From an uncultured Bacteroidota bacterium (GTDB lineage Bacteria; Bacteroidota; Bacteroidia; Chitinophagales; Saprospiraceae), in NCBI GenBank assembly GCA_902609095.1, contig CACLQQ010000001.1, forward strand, positions 60,751-124,750: a stretch of DNA of 64,000 nt, read 5' to 3'. Numbering within the stretch: the first letter of the stretch is position 1; each line of letters opens with the position of its first letter. The notes beneath the pieces are model-generated. The model made no database searches. It saw only the letters and a program-made list of their open reading frames with translations, and was not told the DNA's origin. Below are positions 46,683 through 56,193 of this stretch, in pieces. Position numbers and translations under genes: made by a program.

Positions 46683-47324
46683 ATGAAAAATGCAATAGTA
46701 ATTAAATTAGCTCTATTCTTGATCGGATGTAAAGACAGTAATATGTCAACGGCTAACTCGCCTTATTATACTGACCCAACATTTACACCAGAGTGGCTAA
46801 TACCTAACTCAAGTGAGTTGAAACATCTCCATAAAATCTTTGACTTTGAGTTGGTGAATCAAGATGGAGAAAAAGTTACTAATAAAACATTTGATGATCA
46901 TATCTATATTGTATATTTTTCCTTTAACATTTGTCCAGGTATCTATTCTAATATGACAGCTAACATGGGGATCATACAGGAGGAGTTTATCGATAATCAG
47001 GATATTCTGCTTCTATCTCACTCGGTCACTCCAGAGCGAGACTCGGTTAGCATCTTAAAAGCTTATGCTGAAAAAAAAGGGGTACTGTCTGGGAAATAGC
47101 ATTTAGTTACTGGGGATCGCCAATAGATTTATCGTTTGGGTAGGAAGGAATATTTTGTTGAAGAGGATTTAGGTATCGAGCGAGACTTAGATGAGTTCTT
47201 GCATACAGAAAACTTTATTCTCATCGATAAAAACAAACACATTCGAGGTATTTACAATGGTCTTAACAAAGCTTCTATTGAGAACCTAATTAGTGATATT
47301 AAGACTCTCCAAAACGATTTCTAA
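46683..47324 (+). pseudogene. broken SCO1/SenC-type copper chaperone
   Basis: The frame reads HKIFDFELVNQDGEKVTNKTF, IYIVYFSFNICPGIYSNMTANM, ILLLSHSVTPERDSVSILKAYAEKKG, then stops TAG 47097 and TAG 47124 around HLVTGDRQ. It continues with YRLGRKEYFVEEDLG, FILIDKNKHIRGIYNG and a normal end at 47324. SCO proteins bind copper through CxxxC and a distal histidine to assemble cytochrome c oxidase. Here the second cysteine is tyrosine (CPGIY), while the histidine of HLVTGD remains. The first TAG stands where relatives have Trp and the second where they have Glu or Gln. No frameshift occurs. The loss of a metal ligand shows decay beyond the nonsense codons. Confidence 0.92.
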
Positions 47325-47419
47325 TTATAAGAAGCAATAATATTGGTTTTGGTTAAAACGAAGGAGGGAAGTGCAAATACACTTCTATCTTCTAATTCTT
47401 GATATACCATCACTATCTT

Positions 47420-50015
47420 CTAAGAGTTGAAGGTTGCTCCAGCTTTTAAGTATCTACCCATAAATCCAAATTGAGATACCCGCCACGGATAATGTAATCT
47501 CCAGCCAAATGGATCCAAATTACCATCGATTCTGTCTGGGAAAATATCGAATAGATTATTCACTGATGCTGTCAACATAAAGTTCTCAGGAAGGCTATAA
47601 GACACCATTATATCTGTGATAACCGTACCACTAAACTGTTGGTTCGAAACCGGAGAGTTGACACTTCCAAAATATGTATAGTTGAAGTTTAACCCAACAT
47701 CGGCTAAATCAAAGTTCATATCTAACTTGGTCTTAGCGTCTGGTCGTGCTGAAGTCAGTAATCTGGATGGTAGATCTCCAAAAATGGAAACATTCCCAAA
47801 TACTGCAGGTGCTTCAACCCCACCGTCTAAATTAGTATTATTGAAATTCGCAGCTAAGACGATATCGAAATCATTGCCATTATCTCCAATATTAATATTG
47901 TCGATATTAAGCACTAAATCCAATCCTGAAGTCTTAGAGTCTACTGTATTAATGAAGAACTTAAACGCTTTAATATTAGATGACGCCAAGGCATCTCCAA
48001 GCGCAGTTCCAGCAAAATTGCCCACACCTGTCTGATCCGAGAATAATACTCTGTCATTAACAGTGATGTTATAATAATCGGCAGACACAGTTACATTATC
48101 AGCCAACTTATAAGTCAGACCTAAAGTAAAGTTTTAATGACGTTTCAGCATCTAACTGAGGCACTCCTAAGATATTATGAGTGATGTTATCAACATTACT
48201 GAATGTCCCATCTTTTATAAGTCCAGAAGCTCCAGCAGTCGTTTGAATATTACTCAAATAAATCTGGTGTAATGATGTAGCTCTAAATCCTGTACTTACT
48301 GAAGCTCTAATAGCGCCCTTGCGCTCACCTAATAGATATCGAGTGTTCACCCTCCAGCTGACATTGCTACCGAAGTCAGAGTAGTCTTCATATCTCAAAG
48401 CACCTCCCTCCTACTAGGAATGCATCATTCACATCATAGTCAAGACTAACATACACACCTATGTTATTACGATCCTCATCTACTGCATTATCTGGTGTTG
48501 ATCCAGGGAAAGAATCTATTCTAGGTGCAGGAGTATAGGATGTAGTCTGTCCAGCTGTGGTAACAAAGTTCTCTCGTCTATACTTTGTTCCAAATGCTAA
48601 TGATAGCTGACCTACGGATCTGGATACATCAAAATTACCATCGAGGTTAGAGAATGATTAACCGCCCGGTTTGAAGCTGATAGGGCTTGCTGCACCCATA
48701 GTTCTATTCAGAGAATTATTTACAGTATAGTCTATAGAGTTACTTCCGTACGTGAGAGACAAGTCAGTTTCCCAATCTCCAAAAGTATTTCTACTTCCCA
48801 CAGATCCAGTCCAGTAAGATATGTCTGATTCAAAAGTCGACTGATAACCTACATAAGCCTCTCCGGGTTCTGTAAGCAATCCAAAATCAGTCGGCTTCCA
48901 GTATGAAGTTCTATAAAATGCAAAGGAAGTTCCATCCCTACCTGTATAGACAAGGTTACAATAAATCTGACCTTTACTCTTAGCGTAATCGCTTCCGAAG
49001 TTGGTCATAAATAAATACTTGATGATCTCAGGCTGCCCATTAGTCATTCCTAAATCAGGAAACTGTTTGAAATAGGCATCTAATCCAGGATCATTTCCTA
49101 AGGCTATACCGAATAAAGAATCACCTACTTGATCAGCAAACTCTCCTGCACGATCAGTTAATCCCTGATCATAGTACTCGGCTGTGAGATTGATAAATCC
49201 AATGCTACCTAAGGCGAAGCCTGTACTGAAATCTATATATGTAGTCTCACCATCACCTAAATTGCTCACTCCAAAATTAACATTGATTTGGCCAGAAGTT
49301 TGCTCCTTGAGGATGATGTTAACTACACCAGCGATAGCACCTGGGTCATACTGAGCGGCAGTACCATCACTTAAGATCTCAACACGCTCAATTGCTGCGA
49401 CAGGAATACTCTTCATATCTGTTCCAACCTCACCCCTACCTGGAGTATCATTTAGGTATACCTGTGAACTCTGATTCTTTCTCTTGCCATTCACAAGTAC
49501 CAATGTCCTATATGGCCCTAAGTTTCTTAATTCGGATGGATCGATATGTGCCGTAGCATCTGATATCGCCATGTTCTGGCTATTATAAGATGGCACCTTG
49601 TAATTGATAATCTGATCTAAGTTCTTTTACCCACTACTACGAAGTTCCTTTGCATTGATATTGTCAATAGTTACTGGACTTTCAAGTACCGTTCTTGGCT
49701 TACCACGAGTACCAGTAACCACTACTTCATCGAGTGTAGACCCTTGAGATAAATACACATCAAACATCCCATCACTAACTGCAATTTCTTGCTGTGCAAA
49801 TCCAGTAAAGCTGATAACTAAAATCGGGCTATCGGTGATGGTATTGATCGAATAATTACCATCAAGATCTGTAACAGTACCATTATAAGTCCCTTTCTAC
49901 ATGACAGTAGCCCAAATAAAGGTTCACCATTCGCACCAGTGACTGTACCACTTACTTGCGAGTTGAGCACATAACTGGTGAAAATCAGTAAAAAAGTGTA
50001 GAATAGTTTTTTCAT
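47420..50015 (-). pseudogene. broken TonB-dependent outer-membrane receptor
   Basis: Minus-strand pieces cover a complete receptor. They are a signal peptide and carboxypeptidase-regulatory-like start (YTFLLIFTSYVLNSQVSGTV), a TonB-box region with DEVVVTGTRGKPR, a plug domain (LRNLGPYRTLVLVNGKRK, VAAIERVEILSDGTAAQYDPGAIAGVVNIIL) and a barrel ending in VSQFGFMGRYLKAGATFNS. Lesions seen are a frameshift near 49890, TAA at 49629, TAA at 48660, a four-base GGAG-type insertion near 48405 and a one-base change near 48120. Relatives have Gln and Tyr at the two stops. Between lesions the sequence is close to normal, so the loss is recent. The substrate is unknown. Confidence 0.93.
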
Positions 50016-50302
50016 ACTTGTTGTTTAAGATCGAATTTAAGTTCATACTTTTCCACAGCGACTTTTTTACCTCTTTTGACAGTTCCACTAACTACATTAC
50101 CTGTAGGTGTAAGTTTATTATTAATCAATAGTTTAGAACGATTCACACATTTAATAAATACAAAATTATCCGGGAGAGGATTAGAATCTATAGCCTTTAG
50201 ATCCCAAAAAATTATATCAATAAGGTTTACATCAAGTGTTATATTCCTCATTAGTGATCCCTGTGGTTTATCCAAAATTGCATATTGAGAATAAGTTAGC
50301 AT
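50012..50302 (-). CDS. small hypothetical protein upstream of the receptor
   Basis: This 96-codon frame ends in a TGA that overlaps the receptor start (ATGA). It has no signal peptide and reads LIDIIFWDLKAIDSNPLP, FVFIKCVNRSKLLINNK and VSGTVKRGKKVAVEKYELKF, with a strand-rich, basic C-terminus. I do not recognise it. The overlap with the receptor start supports a real gene; the lack of any relative I can name and the surrounding decay argue for caution. An alternative start is the methionine at residue 18. Confidence 0.35.
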   Translation of the reverse strand: MLTYSQYAILDKPQGSLMRNITLDVNLIDIIFWDLKAIDSNPLPDNFVFIKCVNRSKLLINNKLTPTGNVVSGTVKRGKKVAVEKYELKFDLKQQV

Positions 50303-50501
50303 TTATCATTTCTATAGTATTAACATGAAGCATGACTTTATGCAAGGTTTGAGCATAGCTTAACGAAGAAAACAATGGAAACTGCCTACAGAATATGAAA
50401 AAGGTATATGAGTTTTTTCATATTTTGGTTGAAATTAATCGACTTATGAAGCGATTACGCTTACTAAGCATTGAGCCTTAAGATAATTCTAACTTAGACA
50501 T

Positions 50502-50509
50502 TAGCTTTG
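50502..50509 (+). promoter_or_regulatory. possible -7 promoter element upstream of the MDR gene
   Basis: TAGCTTTG matches TAnnTTTG about 82 bases before the MDR start, in a 290-base gap between divergent genes. No TTG lies at the usual distance upstream, so this is a weak candidate. Confidence 0.25.
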
Positions 50510-50590
50510 ATTAATAATTGTTAGCGTCAATTAATGATGCCTCAAAGGATGATATACTTCTGATATTAGTAGTTTATTAAATCAACTAAT

Positions 50591-51592
50591 ATGAAAGCTG
50601 TAGTCGTCTCAAAATCAGGAAGCTTAGACAACTTAGAGATTGTTGAGAAAAAAGATCCAACCCCAAAACCAAACGAAGTCGTAGTTCGATGGCACGCTAC
50701 ATCGCTGAATTATCATGACTATCTCGTAGCCATAGGGGCCATACCAGTAATGCCTGGTAGAATTCCAATGTCAGATGGGGCCGGTGAGATAATAGCAGTT
50801 GGCTCTGACGTTATGGATTGGAAGGTCGGAGATCAAGTTATGTCTATGTTCTTCCCAGGATGGCAAGAAGGGGCTCCCGGCCTTATGAAAATAGCAGGCA
50901 TTTCTGGAGAGACGATTGATGGATATATCTGTGAGTCGTCCGCGATTAGTGCAAAATCCATAACCCATATGCCTGAAGGTTATAGTTATGCTGAGGCAGC
51001 CACCCTTCCTTGTGCTGGACTAACCGCTTGGAATGGATTGACTCATGCTGGAGGCCTTATGGCAGGACAGAAAGTTCTTATCGAAGGAACTGGAGGGATG
51101 TCTCTATTGGGCTTGCAATTTGCCCAAGCAGCAGGAGCTCAAGTTTATGCTACAACATCGAGCGAGGCAAAAGCTCAACGACTCAAGGATTTAGGTTGTG
51201 TAGAAGTCGTCAATTATAAGGAAGATATAAGATGGGGTAAAACCATATTTAGAAAATCTGGAGGAATAAACCTTATACTTGATGTGGGAGGAGGTTCTAC
51301 TATGCAACAATCGATCGAAGCTGCTATATTTGGAGGTAAAATTATATCTATTGGAATACTAAGTGGAGGTAGAAAAGGTCAGATTACATTTCCGAAACTC
51401 TTCTTTAAATTCATCAAAATGGAAGGAATCGCCGTAGGTAACAGAGTGATGCAAGAAGCAATGATTGCTGTGATTAATACTTCAGGAATCAAACCAATAA
51501 TTGATAAATCATTTGGGTTTGATGAACTCGCAGCTGCATTCAGGTATCAAGAAAGTGGCCAACATTTTGGCAAAATCGTAGTGGAATGGTAA
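50591..51592 (+). CDS. zinc-independent MDR-family oxidoreductase (quinone reductase-like)
   Basis: This 333-residue protein is of the medium-chain dehydrogenase/reductase superfamily. The N-terminal GroES-like part contains the LNYHDYLVAIG segment of the zinc-free quinone-reductase group, SDGAGEIIAVG and VGDQVM. The Rossmann part has VLIEGTGGMSLLGLQFAQAAGAQVYAT, where the usual GxGGVS loop binds NADPH, followed by LDVGGG and FGKIVVEW at the end. There is no catalytic-zinc cysteine set. It would reduce quinones or alpha,beta-unsaturated carbonyls in the cytoplasm with NAD(P)H. It is the first gene of a plus-strand run; the following lipoprotein gene starts seven bases inside its end. Confidence 0.9.
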   Translation: MKAVVVSKSGSLDNLEIVEKKDPTPKPNEVVVRWHATSLNYHDYLVAIGAIPVMPGRIPMSDGAGEIIAVGSDVMDWKVGDQVMSMFFPGWQEGAPGLMKIAGISGETIDGYICESSAISAKSITHMPEGYSYAEAATLPCAGLTAWNGLTHAGGLMAGQKVLIEGTGGMSLLGLQFAQAAGAQVYATTSSEAKAQRLKDLGCVEVVNYKEDIRWGKTIFRKSGGINLILDVGGGSTMQQSIEAAIFGGKIISIGILSGGRKGQITFPKLFFKFIKMEGIAVGNRVMQEAMIAVINTSGIKPIIDKSFGFDELAAAFRYQESGQHFGKIVVEW

Positions 51593-52818
51593 GAGTTTTC
51601 CATCTTGTCATGGCTTTTACTTTTGGGTGGATGAGTTGTTCCTCACCTACCACTAAGATCGATTTACGATACATTGATTTTGAAGAACAAATAAATTGTG
51701 GACAAGCTCACATAGATGTTTCACCCTTGGGAATAATACGTATGAGTTGGACAAGATACGATTCTGATTCGACCTATAGTTTAATGATTTCTACTTTAGA
51801 AGGTAATACCTGGTCCTCTACTCACACCATTGCATCAGGAACAGACTGGTTTATAAATTGGGCCGATTTCCCTGCCATACAAAGCTTCAATGATGATCAA
51901 CACATAGCGGCACATTGGTTAGAGATGAGCGCTGAGGGCACCTATGACTATAATATAATGGTATCATTGTCAGCCGATGGTGGAAAAACATGGAGTGATC
52001 CTTCCAAACTTCATGATGACGCAATTACAGCGGAACACGGATTCGTGAGTATGGCGAGGTACCAAGATAAAATTTATGTTTCTTGGTTAGATGGTCGTAA
52101 TACAGTCATGCATGATAATAATCATGAGCATAGAGGATCAATGACACTTAGGGGAGCCTTTATAAATAAATCATTCGACATAACTGAAAGAAAAGAATTA
52201 GATAATCGAGTATGTGATTGTTGCCAGACTAGTACAACCTCTAATAACTCTACCATCTTGACAGCATATCGAAATCGCAGTAGCGCTGAGATTAGAGATA
52301 TATGCTATGTAATCCATAAAAATAATTTTTGGTCAGATCCCCATACAGTACATAATGATGAATGGCTCATAGCAGGATGTCCTGTAAATGGACCGGCATC
52401 AGTCATGAATGAGGATCTTGCTGGAATAGCTTGGTTTACTATGGGAAGAGATGAATCTAAAGGTAAAATACAACTTGCTATCTCAAAAGATGGTGGAGTA
52501 AACTTTCTAGAGCCTATACGATTGGATGAAGGTGATCCATTGGGGCGAGTTGATATAAAGTTATATGACCAAAACAAATTTATCGTGACATGGATGGAAG
52601 CAAGAGATACTGAAGCTGATATTATTGCATCTATAGTGGATGAAGGTCTAAATGAACTAAACCGCTTCGTTATATCTAAGGTGTCACCAAAGAGGTCCAG
52701 TGGTTTCCCAAGATTTGTAGTCAGAGACAATGATATGATCATCAGTTATAATCTTATTGAAAAGGACGATTCCTCAATTGAGACCAAGATCATAGACATA
52801 ACGAGTGTATTACAGTAG
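51586..52818 (+). CDS. exo-sialidase-like lipoprotein with Asp-box repeats
   Basis: This 410-residue lipoprotein (Cys18 in WMSCSS) has a six-bladed-propeller pattern of the sialidase/neuraminidase superfamily. Asp-box motifs SADGGKTW near residue 127 and SKDGGVNF near 305, and the strand block YVSWLDGR, are present. A conserved RVCDCCQTS segment near 210 is typical of the Bacteroidota exo-alpha-sialidase-like lipoproteins, where the three cysteines may bind a metal or form disulfides. The arginine triad of true sialidases is not evident, so enzymatic sialidase activity should not be assumed. It overlaps the MDR gene and abuts the broken MBL gene with no spacing, indicating one operon. Confidence 0.8.
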   Translation: MVRVFHLVMAFTFGWMSCSSPTTKIDLRYIDFEEQINCGQAHIDVSPLGIIRMSWTRYDSDSTYSLMISTLEGNTWSSTHTIASGTDWFINWADFPAIQSFNDDQHIAAHWLEMSAEGTYDYNIMVSLSADGGKTWSDPSKLHDDAITAEHGFVSMARYQDKIYVSWLDGRNTVMHDNNHEHRGSMTLRGAFINKSFDITERKELDNRVCDCCQTSTTSNNSTILTAYRNRSSAEIRDICYVIHKNNFWSDPHTVHNDEWLIAGCPVNGPASVMNEDLAGIAWFTMGRDESKGKIQLAISKDGGVNFLEPIRLDEGDPLGRVDIKLYDQNKFIVTWMEARDTEADIIASIVDEGLNELNRFVISKVSPKRSSGFPRFVVRDNDMIISYNLIEKDDSSIETKIIDITSVLQ

Positions 52819-53649
52819 ATGAACGTCATCAAACCTATAGACTTCACTCCTATTAAAGCCTGGCGATTAGGTTGCAATGCATTTGGGTCTCCTAAGATGT
52901 ATGTCTATTGCTATCTCATAGACGGTTTACTTATGGATACTGGACAGCCAAGAGTTCAAAAGGAACTTTCTGAGGTACTGCAGAACGAACGGATTGATAA
53001 AATAGTCGTGACCCATCACCATGAAGATCATCACGGAAACATAGGAGCCTTAAAAGAACTTAAAAATATATAGGCTTACGTTTCTCAGCGATGCAGCGAA
53101 TTGATTTGGAAACCTCAACGGGTCGAATTCGCCAGATGGATGACTTGGGGGCAGCATGAACCAGCACAATTGATTCCGATAATAAGTCGATCTATCCAAA
53201 CAGATATTTATCAATTTGAAGTGATCGAGACTCCAGGGCATGCCAAAGGTCATATCAGTCTATACGAGTCGAGTCAAGGCTGGCTCTTCTCCGGAAATAT
53301 TTTTATCAATGACTAAATCAAGATGTTTATGAGAGATTAAATAATTGGACATCATATCTTGTCTCTGCGTAAACTTGTTCAATTAGATTTTGATAAACTC
53401 TTTTGTAATCATCAACCAATCATGACTAACCCTAAAGAAAGGATAGCAATTAAATTAAGTTTTTTAGAACGATTCTATGATAAAGTAAGTCACGAATATC
53501 ATAAAGGGCATGATGCTAAAGCTATTATAAAAAAGCTCAACTATAAGGACGACAAGCTGAGCATACTACTCTCATGGGGGCAGCTGAGTCGCACGAATGT
53601 GGTACGTTCAGTAATCAATTCTGTCCATCAAAAGATATTAAAGGATTAA
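52819..53649 (+). pseudogene. broken MBL-fold metallo-hydrolase
   Basis: One unbroken frame without indels shows a metallo-beta-lactamase-fold hydrolase: YCYLIDGLLMDTG, the zinc motif THHHEDHHGN (residues 66-75), IETPGHAKGHISLYE with the later histidine ligand, and LQFDKLFCNHQP-like distal strands to a stop at 53649. Three in-frame stops interrupt it: TAG 53071 after KELKNI, TAA 53314 after NIFIND, and TAA 53338. Metal ligands otherwise look intact. It sits between the sialidase-like lipoprotein (zero spacing) and the NRDE gene, which remain whole, so loss within the operon is selective. Confidence 0.9.
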
Positions 53650-53669
53650 TCTATTTTTGCCGCCCTAAG

Positions 53670-54386
53670 ATGTGTACTGTTACATACATACCTACCCTAA
53701 CCGGAGATTATACCTTCACCTCTAATCGTGATGAAGCACCTAATCGTTCAGCCGTTAAGATCACTGAAGAGAAACTATATGGCAAAACTTTACTTTACCC
53801 AAGAGATGAAGAGTCAACAGGATCATGGATCATCATTTCAGATTCCAACCAATTAGTCTGCATTCTGAATGGTGCTTTCGTCAGACATAAACGCAAACCA
53901 AAATATCGGAAGAGCAGAGGACTAATGGCCAAAGAGTTCTTTTCTTATATGAATGCGGAGAGCTTTATAAAAGAATATAATTTCGAAGGTATAGAGCCAT
54001 TTACTTTAATTATAGTAGACAGAGGAACACTTTATGAACTGCGCTGGGATGAATCTGATCTACATGTAAAGCGACCTGAGTCTACTCAGATGCACCTATG
54101 GACATCAGCGACACTTTACGACGATGACATGCAGCGTAAAAGGCAACAATGGTTTACAGACTGGCAAAGGCAAACAATGTGTATGAATCAAAACTGTATT
54201 CTATCATTTCATAAGAATGGTGGTGAAGGCAAACCTACGTCTGATATAGTGATGAACTTTAAGGATATAGTACGAACCACAAGCATAACCTCAATAGAAA
54301 GTGATCATTTAGAATTCAACATGAGGTTCGAATCATTAGAATGTGAAGAAGTGAGCACACGGCTTATGCCAAAGTCCATGTCTTAA
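53670..54386 (+). CDS. NRDE-family (TANGO2-like) protein
   Basis: This 238-residue protein is of the NRDE/TANGO2 family. I take the ATG at 53670 because the conserved family start MCTVTYIP begins there; the frame is open a further 96 bases upstream into the broken MBL gene. The name-giving block is SNRDEAPNR near residues 16-24, and the cysteine at position 2 is the nucleophile expected in the Ntn-hydrolase fold once the methionine is removed. Other conserved parts are GSWIIISDSNQLVCILNG and PFTLIIVD. The exact substrate is unknown; human TANGO2 affects lipid and haem handling. Its 3' end overlaps the convergent MATE gene by 23 bases. Confidence 0.85.
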   Translation: MCTVTYIPTLTGDYTFTSNRDEAPNRSAVKITEEKLYGKTLLYPRDEESTGSWIIISDSNQLVCILNGAFVRHKRKPKYRKSRGLMAKEFFSYMNAESFIKEYNFEGIEPFTLIIVDRGTLYELRWDESDLHVKRPESTQMHLWTSATLYDDDMQRKRQQWFTDWQRQTMCMNQNCILSFHKNGGEGKPTSDIVMNFKDIVRTTSITSIESDHLEFNMRFESLECEEVSTRLMPKSMS

Positions 54387-55719
54387 ACTCGTTTCGAACG
54401 AGATACGCTGCAGCAAAGAATATGATTAAGTTAACTGGAGCCATGGAGTAGTAAATTCCATTGACGCCAAAAAATAGAGGTAAAACCAATACAAATGGGA
54501 GAAATAGAGCCAATTCTCTTGACATTAACATGAAGCCCGCCATCCTTGCTTTACCCATAGATTGAAACATAGTGATTCCCATCAAAAAGAATGGAAATAC
54601 AATATAACTGAGCATCTGTATTCTAAAATTCATAATATCCGTTGGAGTAAATGTTACCTCAGGGAGCATCCAGCTTAATATTACCCTTGGGAAACTCAAT
54701 TCTAAAACCCAAAATATGAATAGCATGAAGGTAGATGCCTTTGCAAAAATCGTAAAGGCTTCCTTAACCCTTGCCAAGGATTGGGCACCATAATTAATTC
54801 CAACAATGGGTTGCAGTGCTTGTGAAAATCCAAAGATCGGCATGATCATTAAAATCATGATCCTATAGCATGCACCCATGAATGCTATGTTCCAATCATC
54901 ACCATAGTGAGCTACAGATCTAAATACGAAAACCTGCTGAACCAGAAACATAATCTGCATCATCATGGCAGAGACGCCTACACTCAAGACAGGCTTAGTT
55001 ATACTTTTCTCTAATCTCCAGTAAGACATATCTAATGGGTAATTCTGTCGCCCTCTAAGGAAGTAGATCAAGCCTGTAATCGTAAGAATTATCATGGCCA
55101 CAACTGTTGACCATGCGGCTCCAGATATACCCCAGTCCAACACAACGATGAATAACGGATTTAAAACTATATTGAGCACAGTAGCAAAAATGAGATAATA
55201 CATTGCCTCGTTCATCTTGCCTTCTGCACGAATCAAATTATTGAGCACCACACCATAGACACGAACCAAAGCTCCAATCATCATGATTCTATAGTACTCT
55301 GCCCCAAGTGTTATGAGATTTCCAGAACCTCCCATCAACTCGATCAGTTCCTCAGCAAAAGTCAATCCAAAAACAGTGAGTACTGAAGAGATAATCAACG
55401 AAAGGATAGTTACGCTACCAAAAATTTTTTGTTGAACATCGATCTGATTAGAGCCGATAGCGATACTTAGCAATGACGATCCTCCAAAACTAATCATAAC
55501 TGCTCCAGCATTAGTAAGCATGGTCAATGGAAAGGCCAGAGATACCGCTGCTAAAGCCTCCTGACCCACATACTGCCCAATGAATAGCGCATCGATGAAG
55601 GTGTTGAGACTATTAATAGACATGGCGATAATAGCTGGCACGGAGAAATTCGCCATCAAAGACCAGATACTCTTACTGAGTATATCTTGTCTAAGTGCAT
55701 TATCTGTGGTTTTACTCAT
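54364..55719 (-). CDS. MATE-family efflux transporter
   Basis: This 451-residue inner-membrane protein has about twelve hydrophobic helices in two homologous halves, matching the MATE family. Typical stretches are SIWSLMANFSVPAIIAMSINSLNTFIDALFIG-like in helix 1 (read in pieces), ALAAVSLAFPLTML, the second-half NFRIQMLSYIVFPFF and the gate-region proline near GFSQALQPIVGINYG. MATE pumps export cationic drugs or metabolites in exchange for Na+ or H+. The start overlaps the upstream thioesterase gene in an ATGA, so the two genes are translationally coupled. The substrate cannot be derived. Confidence 0.93.
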   Translation of the reverse strand: MSKTTDNALRQDILSKSIWSLMANFSVPAIIAMSINSLNTFIDALFIGQYVGQEALAAVSLAFPLTMLTNAGAVMISFGGSSLLSIAIGSNQIDVQQKIFGSVTILSLIISSVLTVFGLTFAEELIELMGGSGNLITLGAEYYRIMMIGALVRVYGVVLNNLIRAEGKMNEAMYYLIFATVLNIVLNPLFIVVLDWGISGAAWSTVVAMIILTITGLIYFLRGRQNYPLDMSYWRLEKSITKPVLSVGVSAMMMQIMFLVQQVFVFRSVAHYGDDWNIAFMGACYRIMILMIMPIFGFSQALQPIVGINYGAQSLARVKEAFTIFAKASTFMLFIFWVLELSFPRVILSWMLPEVTFTPTDIMNFRIQMLSYIVFPFFLMGITMFQSMGKARMAGFMLMSRELALFLPFVLVLPLFFGVNGIYYSMAPVNLIIFFAAAYLVRNEFKTWTLA

Positions 55720-56144
55720 GTATGTATACTTACATCGGATAGCTCCTGAACTAAGACCATAGACTTAGTAATTGTTGCGCTGGCAACCAATTTGTCATTG
55801 ACAAAAGCCTTACTTTCTAAAAAAGACAAGCTCCTCCCTAATCGAATCAATCTACCCTTCACAATCATTTTATCCCCCAGATTTACAGGCTTTATAACCT
55901 GAACATTAATCTGATGAGTCACTCCTATTTGGTTCTCATCGATTTGGCTTAATAGAGCGGTATATGCAGCTAGATCGCATAGTGCATAGATGAGACCACC
56001 GTGAAGCATATCTGTAGGATTGAGCATATTCTCAGTCACTTCAACTAGTACTTCAGATTGTCCCTCTTTTGATTGAATATCTCTTATACCCCAACTTTGA
56101 TGCAATGGCAATTGTCTGACTCTAACCAGTTCAGCTGTATTCAT
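55716..56144 (-). CDS. PaaI-like hotdog-fold thioesterase
   Basis: This 142-residue protein has the hotdog fold of PaaI/YbgC-type thioesterases. The helix-defining NPTDMLHGGLIYALCDLAAYTAL around 40-62 corresponds to the HGG-x-x-x-x-x-x-D block used in catalysis, followed by strands QINVQVIKPVNLGDKMIVKGRL and a final FVNDKLVASATITKSMV. It lacks a signal peptide. Such proteins hydrolyse acyl-CoA or aryl-CoA esters; the substrate is unknown. It is the first gene of a two-gene operon with the MATE exporter, which may remove a released acid, although this pairing is only an inference. Confidence 0.85.
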   Translation of the reverse strand: MNTAELVRVRQLPLHQSWGIRDIQSKEGQSEVLVEVTENMLNPTDMLHGGLIYALCDLAAYTALLSQIDENQIGVTHQINVQVIKPVNLGDKMIVKGRLIRLGRSLSFLESKAFVNDKLVASATITKSMVLVQELSDVSIHT

Positions 56145-56193
56145 AGGAGTCCTTTCTAAAAAAGATGCAATAATAGAATAACTTCATCTCTAT

